From contig ML682024.1 of assembly GCA_007922195.1 (NCBI GenBank), forward strand, positions 10,350,679-10,414,678: a stretch of DNA of 64,000 bases. The letters are read 5' to 3'. The translations under genes were made by a program, and so were the position numbers. The stretch comes from Podocnemis expansa (lineage: Eukaryota; Chordata; Testudines; Podocnemididae). The notes under the pieces were generated by a model. The model made no database searches, had not been told where the DNA came from, and saw only the letters and a program-made list of their open reading frames with translations. This document shows positions 21,231 to 32,169 of this stretch, piece by piece (within the stretch, counting starts at the first letter, position 1; each line of letters begins with the position of its first letter).

Positions 21231-22027
21231 ACTCATGGTGACTGAGTGCACCCCATTCATCACAATAGAAATACATGAATTATTTTTATTCTGCTCTTTT
21301 GTCCATGATTCTTCTTCCATATTACTCCAAGAACAAATGCAAGAGTTTACTGAAGAACTATTCAATGAAAAGGACAAATGCTGCTGCCCCTCTGTGGCCT
21401 CTGACAGTCCCATATTCAGCAGGAATGTTACATTAGTGCTACACAGCTGGTCTGAGCCATGGAGGGACCAGGGGAGCTGAGACCTTGCCATCTGCCTGAA
21501 AAAATTTGCACAAGGGAGAGATTCAAGGGCTGTGTGGAATCAGAATTGTCCCCTCTGCAAGCTTTATGAATGCAGCATCTCTGGTCCATCATGAAGCTCT
21601 GAATGGGTAGTGCTACAGACATTCCTGCTAGAGCTGTGCCTGGGCTGTAATAGTTAAGACCGTACAGACAGTCCACACCCCTCTTCAGAGATATGGGGAG
21701 AATAGTTTCCACCAAAACAGGCTACTATCACCTCTGCAGGGCAATCAGAGGAGATCCTTGGAAACTTCTTCTTAACACCTGGGTTTTCAGTGGAGCACCA
21801 CATCTTGGATTCTGAGCCCTATTCAGACTTTGGCCCTGTGTGCATGTGGCTGCTGCTAGGTGTTGGCACTTTAGACAACGGGTCTCAGTTGTGGGTGCTG
21901 AGCACCAGTAAATGTGATGCTGATCTCTTCAGAAAACACAGCCTTCTGTATTTTTATGTAACCTCCATCAATCCCAAACAGCTAGGTTGTAAGTAAGGGT
22001 TTTATTACCATATTCCTTTCTCTGTCA
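21230..22027. other. intron; decayed paralog of 5.0-5.6 and 7.5-8.1 kb
   Basis: Related words persist ('cagaactc', 'gcaggaatgtta', 'gggagaatagttt'). No intact exon is present except the remnant at 21,332. Confidence 0.5.
21332..21352 (+). pseudogene. heptad microexon remnant (EQMQEFT)
   Basis: At the place expected from the paralogs at 5,013 and 7,556, the sequence after CTCCAAG reads EQMQEFT in phase 1, but no GT donor follows (AAGAAC) and the acceptor tract is weak. The reading frame happens to stay open for further residues. Confidence 0.35.
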
Positions 22028-22241
22028 TGGAGAGAAGTTTCAGAGGGGTAGCCATGTTAGTCCAGTTCAGAAAAACAAACAAGGAAACCTGTGGCACTTA
22101 AAGACTAACACATTTAGTTATTTCTAGAGCTTTTGTGTGAGAAAATCCCACTTCATCAGATGCTTTGAAGATAGGGGAACTTACAGAATGGTTGGAAAAT
22201 TAAATGCAGGGAAGTATAAGTCATGGAACAGGTCACACTAT

Positions 22242-23213
22242 GGGTATGTTCACACAGCATTCGTATTTTGAAACAACGAGGTTGTTTCAAAATAAGAAAC
22301 AGCATGGCCACACGACGTACAGCCATTTCAAAACAAGGAAACCCCTTGTTTTGAAATGGGAGCCCTACTTTTGAAATAGGTTAAACCCCATTTCCTATCA
22401 AAACAAGGTTGTCAACCCTGTGCGGACATATTTGTTTCGGAACAAAGTGTTCCAAAACAACATTTGACCTTCTTCCCAGGGTGCTTAGCACCCTGGGAGG
22501 AAGGGCTACCCCCACAGCACCCTGGCCAGGGTGCTGAGGGGTGTCCCCTTGCCAGCAGAGGGGGACTGCAGGCACCCTTGGGGTGAAGCACAGCCATGTG
22601 CCTCACCCCACGGGTGTCTGCAGGGGGACTGCAGGCCAGGGGGGAGAGCTGCGCAGCCAGGCGCTGCACCCCGCACCCGGGCTGCCCCCAAAGCCTGCTG
22701 CGGGGTCTGGGGAGCCCGGCTCAACCCGCCACTGCAGGGGCCGGGGTGAGCGCCACCTCGGGATTCCCTGGTGCCCCGCTCCTGCAGGGGGTGGGGCCTG
22801 TCCCCAGCTCTGCCCCCCACATGAGCGGGGCGCTGGGGAATCCCAGAGCCACGCTTGCCCCAGCCCCTGCAGCGGCTCTCCCCCCTTCCTTGCAGTCCCC
22901 CTGCTGCGCGGCTCTCCCCTCTTCCTTGCAGTCCCCCTGCAGACACCCGCGGGGTGAGGCACCTGGCTGCGCCTCACCCCACAAGTGCCTGCAGCCCCTG
23001 AAGACACCCGTGGGGTGAGGGACCGCTCCACTTCACCCTACGGGTGTCCGCAGTGCCCTCCCCAGGTGAAATAGCAGGTCCACACTGAATACCTGCTATT
23101 TCACTCCCTTATTTCCAAGACACCTTTTTTGTCTTTGGAAATAAGGTGTTTTGAAATAACCATTTATCAAAGCCTCTTGTTTTGAAACAAGACCTCTGTG
23201 TGTGAACACAGCC
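22242..23213. mobile_element. Harbinger MITE with GC-rich core (972 bp)
   Basis: GGGTATGTTCACACAGC at the left, TGTGTGAACACAGCC at the right, TSD TAT at 22,239-22,241 and 23,214-23,216. A block 'cttcccagggtgcttagcaccctgggagg' matches one inside the 54.9-59.0 kb element. The core is GC-rich with repeated 'cccctgcagacacccgcgggtgag' variants. Overlapping open frames are artefacts of composition. Confidence 0.85.
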
Positions 23214-23524
23214 TATAACAGCAAAGCAAAGCAGCTGTAAAGGTTCAAATACTGGGGAACAGCATATACGGGAAGATGGGGTTAAATTACCTGTTGTAAT
23301 GAGAGAAAAATCCAAAATCCTATTAAGCCCTGAAGCAATGCAATCAGATTTGCAAATAAATTCAGTCTCAGCAGCTTCTCTTTGAAGCCTTGATCTAGTA
23401 TTCATCTATCTGAGCACCACATTTAGTAAATTGTTAATGGAGTGATCAGAAAGATTGAAATGCTGACCCTTTGGTTTTAGAATGTTGTGATTTCTGATGT
23501 CAGATTTATTCCCGTTTATTTTTT

Positions 23525-23833
23525 TCAAAGAGACTGTCCTGTTTGTCTAATATATAAGGCAGAGGGGCATTTCTGGCACATGATGGCATAAATCACATTG
23601 GTGGATGAGCAGATGAATAAGCCATTGATGGAGTAGCTGGTTTTATTAGGTCCTGTAATAGTGTCTTCTGTGCAGGTATGTGGGCAAAGCTGGCAACACG
23701 GTTCGTTGCAGGGATATGTGCCTGTTTTAATGGTTCTGTTGTGAGGTCTATATTTGCTGGTGAGTGTCTGCTGAAGGCTGTCTCTAAGCGAGGAGAGGTC
23801 TGTCTCCCAAGGCTTAAGAGACTGAGGGATCAT
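23525..23833 (-). pseudogene. Penelope GIY-YIG endonuclease region
   Basis: Frame with TSKYRPHNRTIKTGTYPCN, the Cys-rich stretch CCQLCPHTC and then CPSALYIRQTGQSL. In intact Penelope proteins the last motif is the GIY-YIG core; here it reads YIRQT for the usual YIGQT. It belongs to the same element as the reverse-transcriptase frames at 24,090-24,674, broken by stops. Confidence 0.7.
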
Positions 23834-24089
23834 CTTGTAGAATAGGCTGTAGATCCTTGATGATGTGCTGTAGAGCTCTGAGTTGGGGGTTGTAGGTGAT
23901 GACTAGTGACACTCTGTTGTTTTCTTTCCTGGGCTTCTCCTGAAGTAGTTGACGTCAGGGTATCGACCTGGCTGTGTCAATCTGTTTCTTCACTTTTTGC
24001 GGGGTGGTTCTATAGTTTTAAGAATGCTTGATGGAGATCTTGAAGGTGTCTATCTCTGTCTGAGTGGTCAGAGCAAATGTGGTTATATC

Positions 24090-24674
24090 TTAGGGCTTGG
24101 CAGTGTAGACAGTGGATTGTGTGGTGTGTTTAGAATGAAAGCTAAAGGGATATAAGTAACTATACCAATCAGTAGGTTTTTGGTATAGGATGGTGCTTAT
24201 GTGTCCATCCCTAATTTGTACTTTAGTGTCCAGAAAGTGAATCTCCTGGGCAGAGTTTTCCAGGCAATGTTTAATAGTGGAGTAGAAAATGCTGAAATCT
24301 CTGTGGAAATCTTCAAGGGCATCCGTACTGTGGGTCCAGATGATAAAGATGTCTTCAGTGTAGTTTAAGTAGAGGAGAGATGCTTTGGGATGAGACTTGA
24401 GGAAACATCGTTCTAAGTCGGCCATAAAAATGTTGGCATATTGTGGAGCCATGCCGGTACCCATAGCAGGGCTGTTGACTTGAAATTATAAATTATCCTC
24501 AAATCTGAAATGGTTGTGGATTAATACAAAATCACAAAATTTAGCCATGAGGTGTGTTGTGGCATCATCTGGGATGGCTCTTCTTATAGCTTCTAGCCCA
24601 CCTTTTTGTGGGATATTGGTGTAAAGAGATTCTACATCCATAATGGCCAGAATGTGTGTTTTCTGGAAGCTCAC
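24090..24674 (-). pseudogene. Penelope reverse transcriptase fragments
   Basis: Two frames (24,486-24,674 and 24,090-24,464). They carry MDVESLYTNIPQKGGLEAI, the motif MGTGMAPQYANIFMADLE and the catalytic box region NYTEDIFIIWTH, where the usual YIDDI is altered. Penelope RTs are characterised by this GT.MG..MAP.YANIFM motif. The copy is inactive. Confidence 0.8.
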
Positions 24675-24769
24675 TAATGGACTGGATTTTTCTCAGGAAG
24701 TCTGTGGTGTCTCAAAGATAGCTAGGAGTGTTGATAACACAGGCCTAGTCACGCCAATTGATTAGAAGA

Positions 24770-25250
24770 TGAAGCTATGTGAAGAGGTTTGCAACAAACC
24801 ACGTTGCTAGCTCTGCCTGCACATTGACTCTAGTGATACCATCACAGGTCTCAACCACATGAGCCACACTATCAGGAGCTCATTCACTTGCATATCTACT
24901 AATGTGATATATTCCGTGACATGCCAGCAGTGGTCTTTAGCCATGTACATTGGCTATTTGGGACAGTTCTTACACAAAAGAATAAATGGATATAAATTGG
25001 ACATCAGAATGGTAACATCGATAAGCTAACAGGGCAACGCTTCAATCCCCCTGGACACTCAGTAGCGGACTTGAAGGACTTGAAGGTTGCCATACTTCAA
25101 CAACAACAACAGCAACAGCCACCTTCAAAAACAGACTTCGGTGTGAAACTGTAGAGCTGGAACTAATTTGCAAACTTGACACAATCAGACCAGGTCTGAA
25201 TAGGGACTTGGAATGGTTATTATGTTACAAAAATTAATTGTCCCTCTTTA
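24770..25250 (+). pseudogene. second Penelope GIY-YIG region (plus strand)
   Basis: Translation along the plus strand with frame changes gives a Cys-rich linker, then AMYIGYLGQFLHKRINGYK, which fits a GIY-YIG endonuclease (Y-I-G and R...H/Y spacing), then a CAA-repeat region. It differs clearly from the minus-strand neighbour, so it is a separate subfamily. Confidence 0.55.
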
Positions 25251-25547
25251 CACATTCCCACCTTCTAATCAACTGGCGTGAAGAGGCCACACCTACCCTA
25301 ATGTAATTGGCTTTGCTGGCACTTGCCCTCCCCACTGTAATGCTTCTACTTCATCCTGCCATGTGTATACAAATGTCTCAACTGTAGTTTCCGCTTCATG
25401 CATCTGATGAAGTAGGTTGGAGCCCATGAATGCTTAAGGTTGAAGAAATTTTTTAGTCTTTACGGTGCCACAAGACTCTTGTTGTTTTCTCTCTCTACTC
25501 TCTCTAATGTGACAACTTTGGCAGGGCATCCACTGCCAGGGGGAAAA

Positions 25548-25764
25548 ATGGCTTCTGGGAGCTCCAGGAACTTTTCATTTGTGTTTTTTCTCTGCATCCT
25601 GTGGCCAGCTGACCTCTCAGTGCAAATAACAAACAGTCTGGACTCACTGCAGAGTGCTCAAATATGATAGGAAAAAAAGTGACTGTGTATTCCATCATGC
25701 TATCATTGTTGTTGACAGGAGTTTGTTATGAAGTTCTTGGGAAGCAGAATTTTAGTCCCATATT
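25548..25764 (+). other. possible signal-peptide and transmembrane remnant
   Basis: An ATG in good context (AAAAATGG, 25,548) opens a 39-codon frame beginning MASGSSRNFSFVFFLCILW, which looks like a leader peptide. It ends at 25,665. In another frame directly after, KKVTVYSIMLSLLLTGVCY (about 25,675-25,735) looks like a membrane span followed by GKQNFSPI and a GTATGT donor at 25,765. In butyrophilins a leader and a membrane exon would be separated by Ig exons; none lie between. No proper splice boundaries fit. It could be a collapsed gene start or chance. Confidence 0.3.
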
Positions 25765-25850
25765 GGTATGTGTCTCTGTGTGTCTTAATGACAAAAAGTA
25801 CTACACATTTAATAAAAGAAAATTGTTCTTTGTTTCTTGTCCTCATTTAG

Positions 25851-25877
25851 GAAGGAAAGAAGCATTTCCTGATGCAG
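25851..25877 (+). CDS. candidate 27-nt exon (GRKEAFPDA)
   Basis: Acceptor CCTCATTTAG, 27 nt, donor GTAAAT, phase 1, coding GRKEAFPDA. The charged start fits a juxtamembrane position just after the possible membrane segment upstream. It is not paralogous to the 27-nt exons at 35,252 and 49,880. The donor is weaker than those of the other exons. Confidence 0.4.
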
Positions 25878-25977
25878 GTAAATTTCTTTGTTTGCTTCTA
25901 GCAGCAAAGGTGCAATTCACAGGAGCTATGTCTACTGTTGAAGCTAGAAGGTGATCGAGAGGTTATGTAGACACATT

Positions 25978-26775
25978 GGCTGTGTTGTCACACAGCAGGT
26001 TATTTCAATACGGTTGTTTTGAAACAACCGTATATTGAAATAACACTTATTTCAATACAACTTATTTTGAATTAACAAAATGTTAATTCAAAATAAGGAA
26101 AAAAGTGGGAATTGAAATAGCAAGTTCACAATGTGAACTTGCTATTTTGGTAGCTGCTTCAGGGGGCTGCAGCCCCCTGGGGGTGAGCTGCTGCAGCAGC
26201 TCACCCTGCAGCCCCAGAAAGGGGGCTGCAGCCCCCGGCGGGGGGGTGAGTGGCTGCGGGGCGCTGGAGCCCACTGCCTGAGCTGCCTCCAAACCCCGCC
26301 ATGGGGTCAGGCCGTGGGGCTCAGCCGGCAGCCCGGGCTGCACCCCCGACACCGCCAGCGGGTCGGGGGTGCCAGGCTCAGCCAGCAGCCCGGGCTGCCA
26401 GCTGAGCCGCCTGGCAGGGGTTCACCTCCCCCACCCTGCCAAAGGCTGCAGCCCCCTTTCTGGGGCTGAGGGACAGCCCTCAGCACTCTGGCCAAGGTCC
26501 TGAGGGTTACCTGGCCAGGGTGCTGAGGATCCAATGTTGTTTCGGAACACTTTGTTCCGAAACAACATGTTCACACGCCTTGTTTCGAAACAAGGGTTTT
26601 GAAACAAGTTTGTTTCGACCCCAAATGGGGTTTAACTTGTTTCGAAACAACACAGTTGTTTCAAAAAAAGGGCTTTCCCTTGTTTCGAAACAACTGTGCG
26701 TCGTGTGAACAGCTGAAACCTTATTTTGAAACAACCTCTGTTGTTTCAAAATAAGGAGGCTGTGTGAACACAGCC
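25978..26775. mobile_element. Harbinger MITE (798 bp)
   Basis: GGCTGTGTTGTCACACAGC at the left, GTGTGAACACAGCC at the right, TSD ATT at 25,975-25,977 and 26,776-26,778. The outer parts are rich in TTTCGAAACAA and TTGAAATAA. The core (26,150-26,520) is GC-rich with 'gctgcagccccctg' repeats. Confidence 0.85.
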
Positions 26776-27445
26776 ATTAATGCTAGCTCTTATAGAGCTA
26801 GATACCCCAAACACTTGTGCAACCGAGGTTGCACAGGCAGTGAGTCCAGCTGCATGCGCTAGCCTCCCCAACTACAAACCCACCTGAACACTGTGGGTGC
26901 ATATTCAGGGAAGCGAGCCCATGCCACCTTCACTGCTGTCCATTCTATTGCTGTTACACCTGGAGCTTCAAGTATAGATGGAGTTACTGACAGAACGTAT
27001 CTCAAGGTCAGGCTGTGCTTAGTTCTTGTGCAAGTTGCAAAAGGTTGCCACTTCTGATAAATGGGAAGTTTTAATTGTGGTTTGCTCTTTTGGCTCAGAT
27101 AATACTCAGGTATTGAAACAAATAGCCTGTGCTGTTAGGTTTCTGTCAGAAGATTTTGGAACATTATATTGCACACATGTGCAAATTGGGGTGGCATACA
27201 GGAAATGGGAGGTAGTTTGTAATGTCCTTCTGAGAGCAGCAGAGGAAGCAGGAGGTGATGAAATACACAGATAAATTTTGGACTATAATAATTAGCTTAG
27301 TGAATCTGAACCATACTGAGTATGTCTAATTCATTTGTTCATGATGTTAGTAAACTTTATACTCAACTCCTATGTTTCTTGTCTATCTCCACTTTGTAAA
27401 AAATAAAATGGCAAGTCGTGACTGATAAATTTTATTCTTTTACAG
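26776..27445. other. intron
   Basis: No repeat was assigned. A T-rich tract precedes the acceptor of the exon at 27,446. Confidence 0.45.
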
Positions 27446-27466
27446 AGCACCTGCAGAGAATAATTG
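27446..27466 (+). CDS. 21-nt heptad microexon (EHLQRII)
   Basis: TTTATTCTTTTACAG, 21 nt, GTGAGT, phase 1, coding EHLQRII, with L and I in the core positions. It is closest in pattern to the ENLQKTI exons at 19.2-19.5 kb. Confidence 0.65.
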
Positions 27467-28989
27467 GTGAGTTTGCATAGATTTCTAAGCAGTATCAATC
27501 TGTTTTTATCTCTGAGAAGTGGCATGCATATCCTGTATTTCTAAACCTCAGTACAGGTTCCTAAATAATTCATCGTACACCAGCAGGCTCCATACTGTCA
27601 ATTCTGTGATGTATCTTTGTCTTTTTATATAATCCCATTGAAATGAATGTGCCAAATAAATAATGTATTCAGTCTGTAGCCCCACACTCCTACCCTTATA
27701 TCTGCAGCAGCATTATAGCTAAGTAGGAAGAGAATAAGGAATCGCTTCACACTGACCATAGAGTCTGATTGGAGCTTTAGCATTCAGAGCTTCCAATAGG
27801 ATCTGCTCTGCTTATCTGGAAGATGCCTCTTCCTCTATGACCAAGATCCTCACTGACACCTACATTCCAAAAGCTGTTTGCTGTGAACATCCATGGCTGC
27901 AAACTGAGCCACAGGAAGCCCAGGACCCTTGTTTCCATTGCTTCCTGACTAAGATCTCTCTGGTTTTTGTAATGAGAGGAAGAAGGATACATTTTGCAGC
28001 TGAGATTTAGGACTGTAAGAGTACTTTTCACTGGCAGGTTGTCTCTCAAATACTGTAGCACTGAAACTTCTGCTAGTTGGGGGGGGGGGAGAGAGAGAGA
28101 GAGAGGGATGGAGGGAGAGAAAAGAAAGAGAGAGAAAATGTTTTGGCCTCTCTCCCTCTTAAGAGCATATTGCAGTGTCCACAATGCCATAACCAAAGTG
28201 ACTCTGGGTGGGTAGGAGGGTGGCTGGGGAGGGGGTTGTGCCAGCTCCTCCCACATGGGAGAAGGGCTCAACATACTCTTGCTGGGTTTTGTTCTCAGAA
28301 CTCCTTCTTTAGGCTCATAGAACTATACATAAGGAAAGAATTAGCCAGGGACTGGGCTGAGTAGGTGTAAGGTTTAATAAACTTTTTCTCCCCTTTCACT
28401 CAAAGAGAGGTTCCCTGTAAACCACAATCCTGTTAAAAGAATCTTGAGTATTTTAACTACTGTTTCTCTTTTCTGTGGTTGCAGATATTTATTCCACTCA
28501 GTAAAACAAACAAGGGGTCCTCTGGGACTTTTAGAGACTAACACATTTATTTTTTGCATAAGTTTTTGTGCGTGTGATCCTACGTCATCAGATGTCACAT
28601 TAGCTGCAAATAAAAACATAGTATTCATGTATTCATCAGTACAGTGCATGCACTAAACACTACTATACACCTTCTTTTAGTCCCCTTCCTCATATAAGTG
28701 TGACTTCGCCCCAACCTCCCTTAGTTACTTCTTAACACCAGTGGCCTTAGCTGGAGTTATCCATGTGCATTTTCTCTTCATTTTTTCCTCCTCTTTGTGT
28801 TCCCCTGTGACACTGAGATTTTCAATTTCTGATCAGTTGTTAATACTTGTCTGTGGCAGTTAGATATACTCTAATGTAGTCATAAGATGTCCACATGGTA
28901 CTCCTTGTTGGGCCCATATATCCAGGGCTGCATGTGGCATTTGGCCTCTCTCACCTGGTACTAGGATGAGAGTTTTGTTGACTCTAGAT
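27467..28989. other. intron with simple repeats and a PLE tail fragment
   Basis: It holds a G-run and (GA)n tract (28,078-28,135) and, at about 28,495-28,610, a minus-strand fragment of the Penelope-like tail ('gacttttagagactaacacatttattttttgcataag'). The stretch around 27,815 resembles 16,080. No exon was found. Confidence 0.5.
28495..28610 (-). mobile_element. Penelope-like 3' tail fragment
   Basis: About 115 bp matching, in reverse, the terminal segment of the other PLE copies (stem around 'gtgatcctacgtcatcagatg' and the 'tagtcttt' tail). Nothing upstream of the 3' UTR is retained. Confidence 0.6.
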
Positions 28990-29176
28990 CAGGAATGACC
29001 AAACTGTGGCTCAGGAGCCACATGTGGCTCTTGAATGAAAAAATGTGGCTCACGGAACAATGTCAGCAAATCAATTTAGTAGGTAAAAGTATGTGGCTAT
29101 ATCCCTCAGTGTGACTCTTGATGGTTTAATAATCAACTTGTGTGGCTCTTGAGTGCCATAAGTTTGGCCATCCCTG
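28990..29176. mobile_element. non-autonomous hAT element (187 bp)
   Basis: Terminal repeats CAGGAATGACCAAACT and AGTTTGGCCATCCCTG, with 'gtggctcaggagccacatgtggctctt' inside. The left flank CTCTAGAT fits the TCTAGA-like preference of many hAT elements, but the right flank CTTAGCTC does not match it, so the TSD has decayed or recombined. Confidence 0.65.
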
Positions 29177-29838
29177 CTTAGCTCCATTAGGGGACAGCTA
29201 TCAAATCAGGTACCTAGAGACACTGGTGCAGCACTGCTGTTTTTGGTATCATCAACTTGCAAACTTAAATGACAGCAAAAGACTTTTTCTGTTTGTCCAT
29301 GCCAACTTCACCTCTACCTCAGGAGCCAGCAGGACATCTATACCACCTGCTATTTGAGGCCTTTCAACTTTTTTGGCATTAGGGAAAATGATGAGGTCCT
29401 CCACATCCTTGGTTCCAGTGATGAAACAGATGCTTTCTTTGGTGATAAGGATAGGGAAAGGATAGTGTCCTTTCTCAAAATGGAGAACCATATCTTTTGC
29501 AGAGCACCCAAGATTCCATTCCTATACGTGAAAGAAAGGTTCAGTTGGCTTTGCAGAGCTGCAGTTCCTTACCTGGATCTCAAAGTTCCTGGAACTCTGC
29601 ATTTTTCTCTATTACACATAAATACCTATTAAGGATAATTAATCATAAGAACCTTAGACACTCATCATAGTAAATTTTTTGAGCTCTCTAGCTATCAGTT
29701 CTTCCAGCTCTTTTTATATTGAATTCATCATCCCTTTTGCAAAACTTAATTCATTTACTGTGTAATCTTTCATCTATGGTACCAAGGAAAACACTGACAA
29801 GTCTTTAAAAGCTGTAATAATTGTTGTTGTTTTTTCAG
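29177..29838. other. intron; no confident features
   Basis: It contains worn open frames without a recognised domain (29,354-29,632). It could be an old retroelement remnant. A (GTT)n-containing tract precedes the next acceptor, as in the copy II array. Confidence 0.4.
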
Positions 29839-29856
29839 ATGAAGTGAAGAAATTAG
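29839..29856 (+). CDS. 18-nt microexon (DEVKKL), copy I
   Basis: GTTGTTTTTTCAG, 18 nt, donor GTGGGT, phase 1, coding DEVKKL. The flanks (GTTGTTGTT tract; 'aaagacctctgt' after the donor) match the copy II array, so this is a copy I member that lost one codon. It stays in frame but breaks the heptad register. Confidence 0.6.
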
Positions 29857-29981
29857 GTGGGTAAAGACCTCTGTCTAAACTGGCTGGTGTACTGCTTTCT
29901 GTTCCTTGAATATTTGGAGAGTGGGTCTCTGAACAAGAATTTAAAAGGCTCTCATAATTGTTGCTGCTGTTGTTGTTTGAG

Positions 29982-30002
29982 ATGACATGAGAAAAGAATT
30001 AG
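29982..30002 (+). CDS. 21-nt heptad microexon (DDMRKEL), copy I
   Basis: 21 nt coding DDMRKEL, donor GTGAGT. The acceptor reads TTGTTTGAG; G before AG is disfavoured, so splicing may be weak. The unit at 48,112 has the same TGAG acceptor. The intron that follows matches the one after the last array unit in copy II (48,417). Confidence 0.5.
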
Positions 30003-30370
30003 GTGAGTGAAGATTTCTCTACATGCTTGCTGCTGCTGTCCCTGCTCCCATTCCTCATATATATGGAGAGAGGGGGCATTTCTCCTATCTCTCCTTTATC
30101 TACGTGGATGCTTATACATCAATAGAGGATCAAGACAGGCCATTTTCTTCCCCATCCATAGCAGGAAATATAGGAGCTCCTAGCAGACACATTGTAGCTC
30201 CTCACATTGCTCACAGATACCAGGCAGGATGAGAGAAGTGACATGCTTGCCTGTTGTCTGTCTCAGCCAGAGGTGGTGGGGAGGCATACTGACTCCCTGA
30301 GAGTCACATGTGGGACCCAAAACACCTCAGGAGCCACAGCTAGAGGGTCACTGACCTCTGATAAGTCTTC
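30003..30370. other. intron; paralogous to 48,417-48,740
   Basis: 'ttcttccccatccatagcagg', 'gcagacac.ttgtag' and 'cacattgctcac' are shared with copy II. It ends at the target ATGGCAGCTGGAA (30,371-30,383) duplicated by the Penelope-like insertion. Confidence 0.65.
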
Positions 30371-30622
30371 ATGGCAGCTGGAAAAAAAAGGCAAGGAGTC
30401 ATGTGGCACTTAAAGACTAACAGATTTATTTATCACATGAGCTTTCATGGGAGAATATCCCACTTCCCAGACACTCTGAAGAGGGAGAACTTACATAATT
30501 GGATGAAAATAAATGCAGGGGAATGCAAGACATGGGATCAGGTCATACTGCAACAGCAAATCAAAGCATTTGTAAGGATTCAGATTCTAGGTATCAGCAT
30601 ACAGAGGGAGGGAGAAGTCAAA

Positions 30623-31182
30623 TTACCTGTTATAATGTGAACAGAAACCATAGTCACGATTCAGCCCTGCTTTCATACAATTTAATTTGCATATTAATTC
30701 GATTTCAGCTGTTTCTCTTTGAAGTCTTGATGTCCCATTGATTTTCATGACGACCATCGTTAACAAGTCAACAATGGAGTGATTAGGAAAATGGAAGTGT
30801 TCAGCTACTGTTTTTTGGGGTTTTTTTGTGTTTGCTATGATTTCTGATATCAGTTTTATGTGCATTTAGTCTTCTGTGTAGTGTCTGTCCTATTTGGCCA
30901 ATGTATAAGACATGGGGGCATTTCTGGCACATGAGGGCATAAATCAAATTAGTGGATGAGCAGGTGAAGGATCCTTTGATGGAGTAGCTGGCTGAATTTG
31001 GTCCTATGATGGTTTTTTGTGCAGATATGTGGACAGAGTTGGCAGCGTGGTTTGTTGGAGAGATATGTGCCTGCTTTAATGGTTCTGTTGTTAGGTCTGT
31101 AGTTGCTGGTGAGTATCTGTTTAACGTTCAGGGGTTGTCTGTAGGTGAGGAGAGGTCTGTCTCCCAAGGCTAGAGAGAGCAA
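30623..31182 (-). pseudogene. Penelope linker and GIY-YIG region, minus copy
   Basis: Frames with LALGDRPLLTYRQPLNVKQ, TSNYRPNNRTIKAGTYLSN and the Cys cluster RCQLCPHIC, followed further on by the C-terminal frame (30,623-30,865) with AEHFHFPNHSIVDL. The order and motifs are those of Penelope proteins between RT and endonuclease. Interrupted by frameshifts. Confidence 0.65.
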
Positions 31183-31775
31183 GCGATCATCTCTTAAAAT
31201 AGTCTGGAGGTTCTTAATGATCTGTTGTTGAGGTCTGACTTGAGGGTTGTATGTCTTGACCAGTGGCGTTCTATTGTTTTATTTTTTGGGCCTTTGCTGC
31301 AGTAGTTGACTGCAGTCTATGGGGCACCCATCTGGACCTGTCAATCTGTTTCTTTACTTCTCCAGGTGGGTACCGTAGTTTTAAGAAATCTTGATAGAGA
31401 TCCTGAAGATTTCTGTCTTTGTCTGAGGGATCAGAACAAATGCGCTTATATCTTAGAGCTTGGCTGTAGACAATGGATCGTTTAGTGTGTTCAGGATGAA
31501 AGTTCGAGGGACGTAGATAACTATATCGATCAGTAGGTTTTCAGCATAGAGTGACATTGATGTGTCCATCCCTAATTTGTACTGTAGTGTCCAGAAAGTG
31601 GATTTCCTGTGTGGAGTGTTCCAGGCTCAATTTGATTGTGGGGTAAAATTGTTGAAATCTCTGTGGAAATCTTCAAAAGCATCCCTGCCATAGGTCCAGA
31701 TGATGAAGATACCACAAATTTCCTGAGGAAAACCCAATCCATCCATGAGCTTTCTGAAAACACCATTCTGGCCAC

Positions 31776-32169
31776 TTGGATGTAGAAGCTCTTTACTCTA
31801 ACATCGCACACAAGGATGGATTAAAAGCTATTGGAAGAACCATCCCAGATGATGCCACAGCACAGCTTGTGACTGAATTTTGTGACTTTGTGCTCACCCA
31901 CAACCATTTCAGATTTGAGGACAGTTTATACCTCCAAGTGGGTGGCACTGCTATGGGTACTCACATGGCCTCACAATATGTCAACATTTTTATGGGCGAC
32001 AGAACAATGTTTCCTCAAGTCTCATCCCAAAACACCTCTCCTCTACTTATGCTATATTGATGACATCTTCATCCTCTGGACTCATGGCAGGGACGCTCAT
32101 GCACTAGAAATGCCCCCATGCTTTATACATTGGACAAACAGGACAGACACTATGCAGAAGACTAAATGA
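31776..32169 (+). pseudogene. Penelope reverse transcriptase, plus copy
   Basis: MDVEALYSNIAHKDGLKAI, then GTAMGTHMASQYVNIFM and, after a frameshift near 32,010, CYIDDIFILWTHGRDAHA with an intact YIDD box. After this it jumps directly to endonuclease-like sequence ('ccccatgctttatacattggacaaacagg'), meaning an internal deletion of the linker. Confidence 0.75.

Larger units (their letters stand above)
22028..25490. mobile_element. Penelope-like elements, head-to-head pair
   Basis: Minus-strand copy from about 22,028 (tail 'tttcagaggggtagccatgttag', 'aagactaacacatttagtta') to about 24,755. A plus-strand copy of a different subfamily runs from there to about 25,490, ending 'ttttagtctttacggtgccacaagactcttgttg'. 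Both 3' ends face outwards. A MITE (22,242-23,213) interrupts the minus copy. Several frameshifts are present. TSD not resolved. Confidence 0.75.

Noticed and set aside
22506..23031. Frames of 138-146 codons on both strands
   Set aside because: GC-rich core of the MITE with TSD TAT; compositional.
29354..29632. 92-codon frame in copy I intron
   Set aside because: It looks vaguely like worn retroelement coding sequence but matches no motif that could be named.
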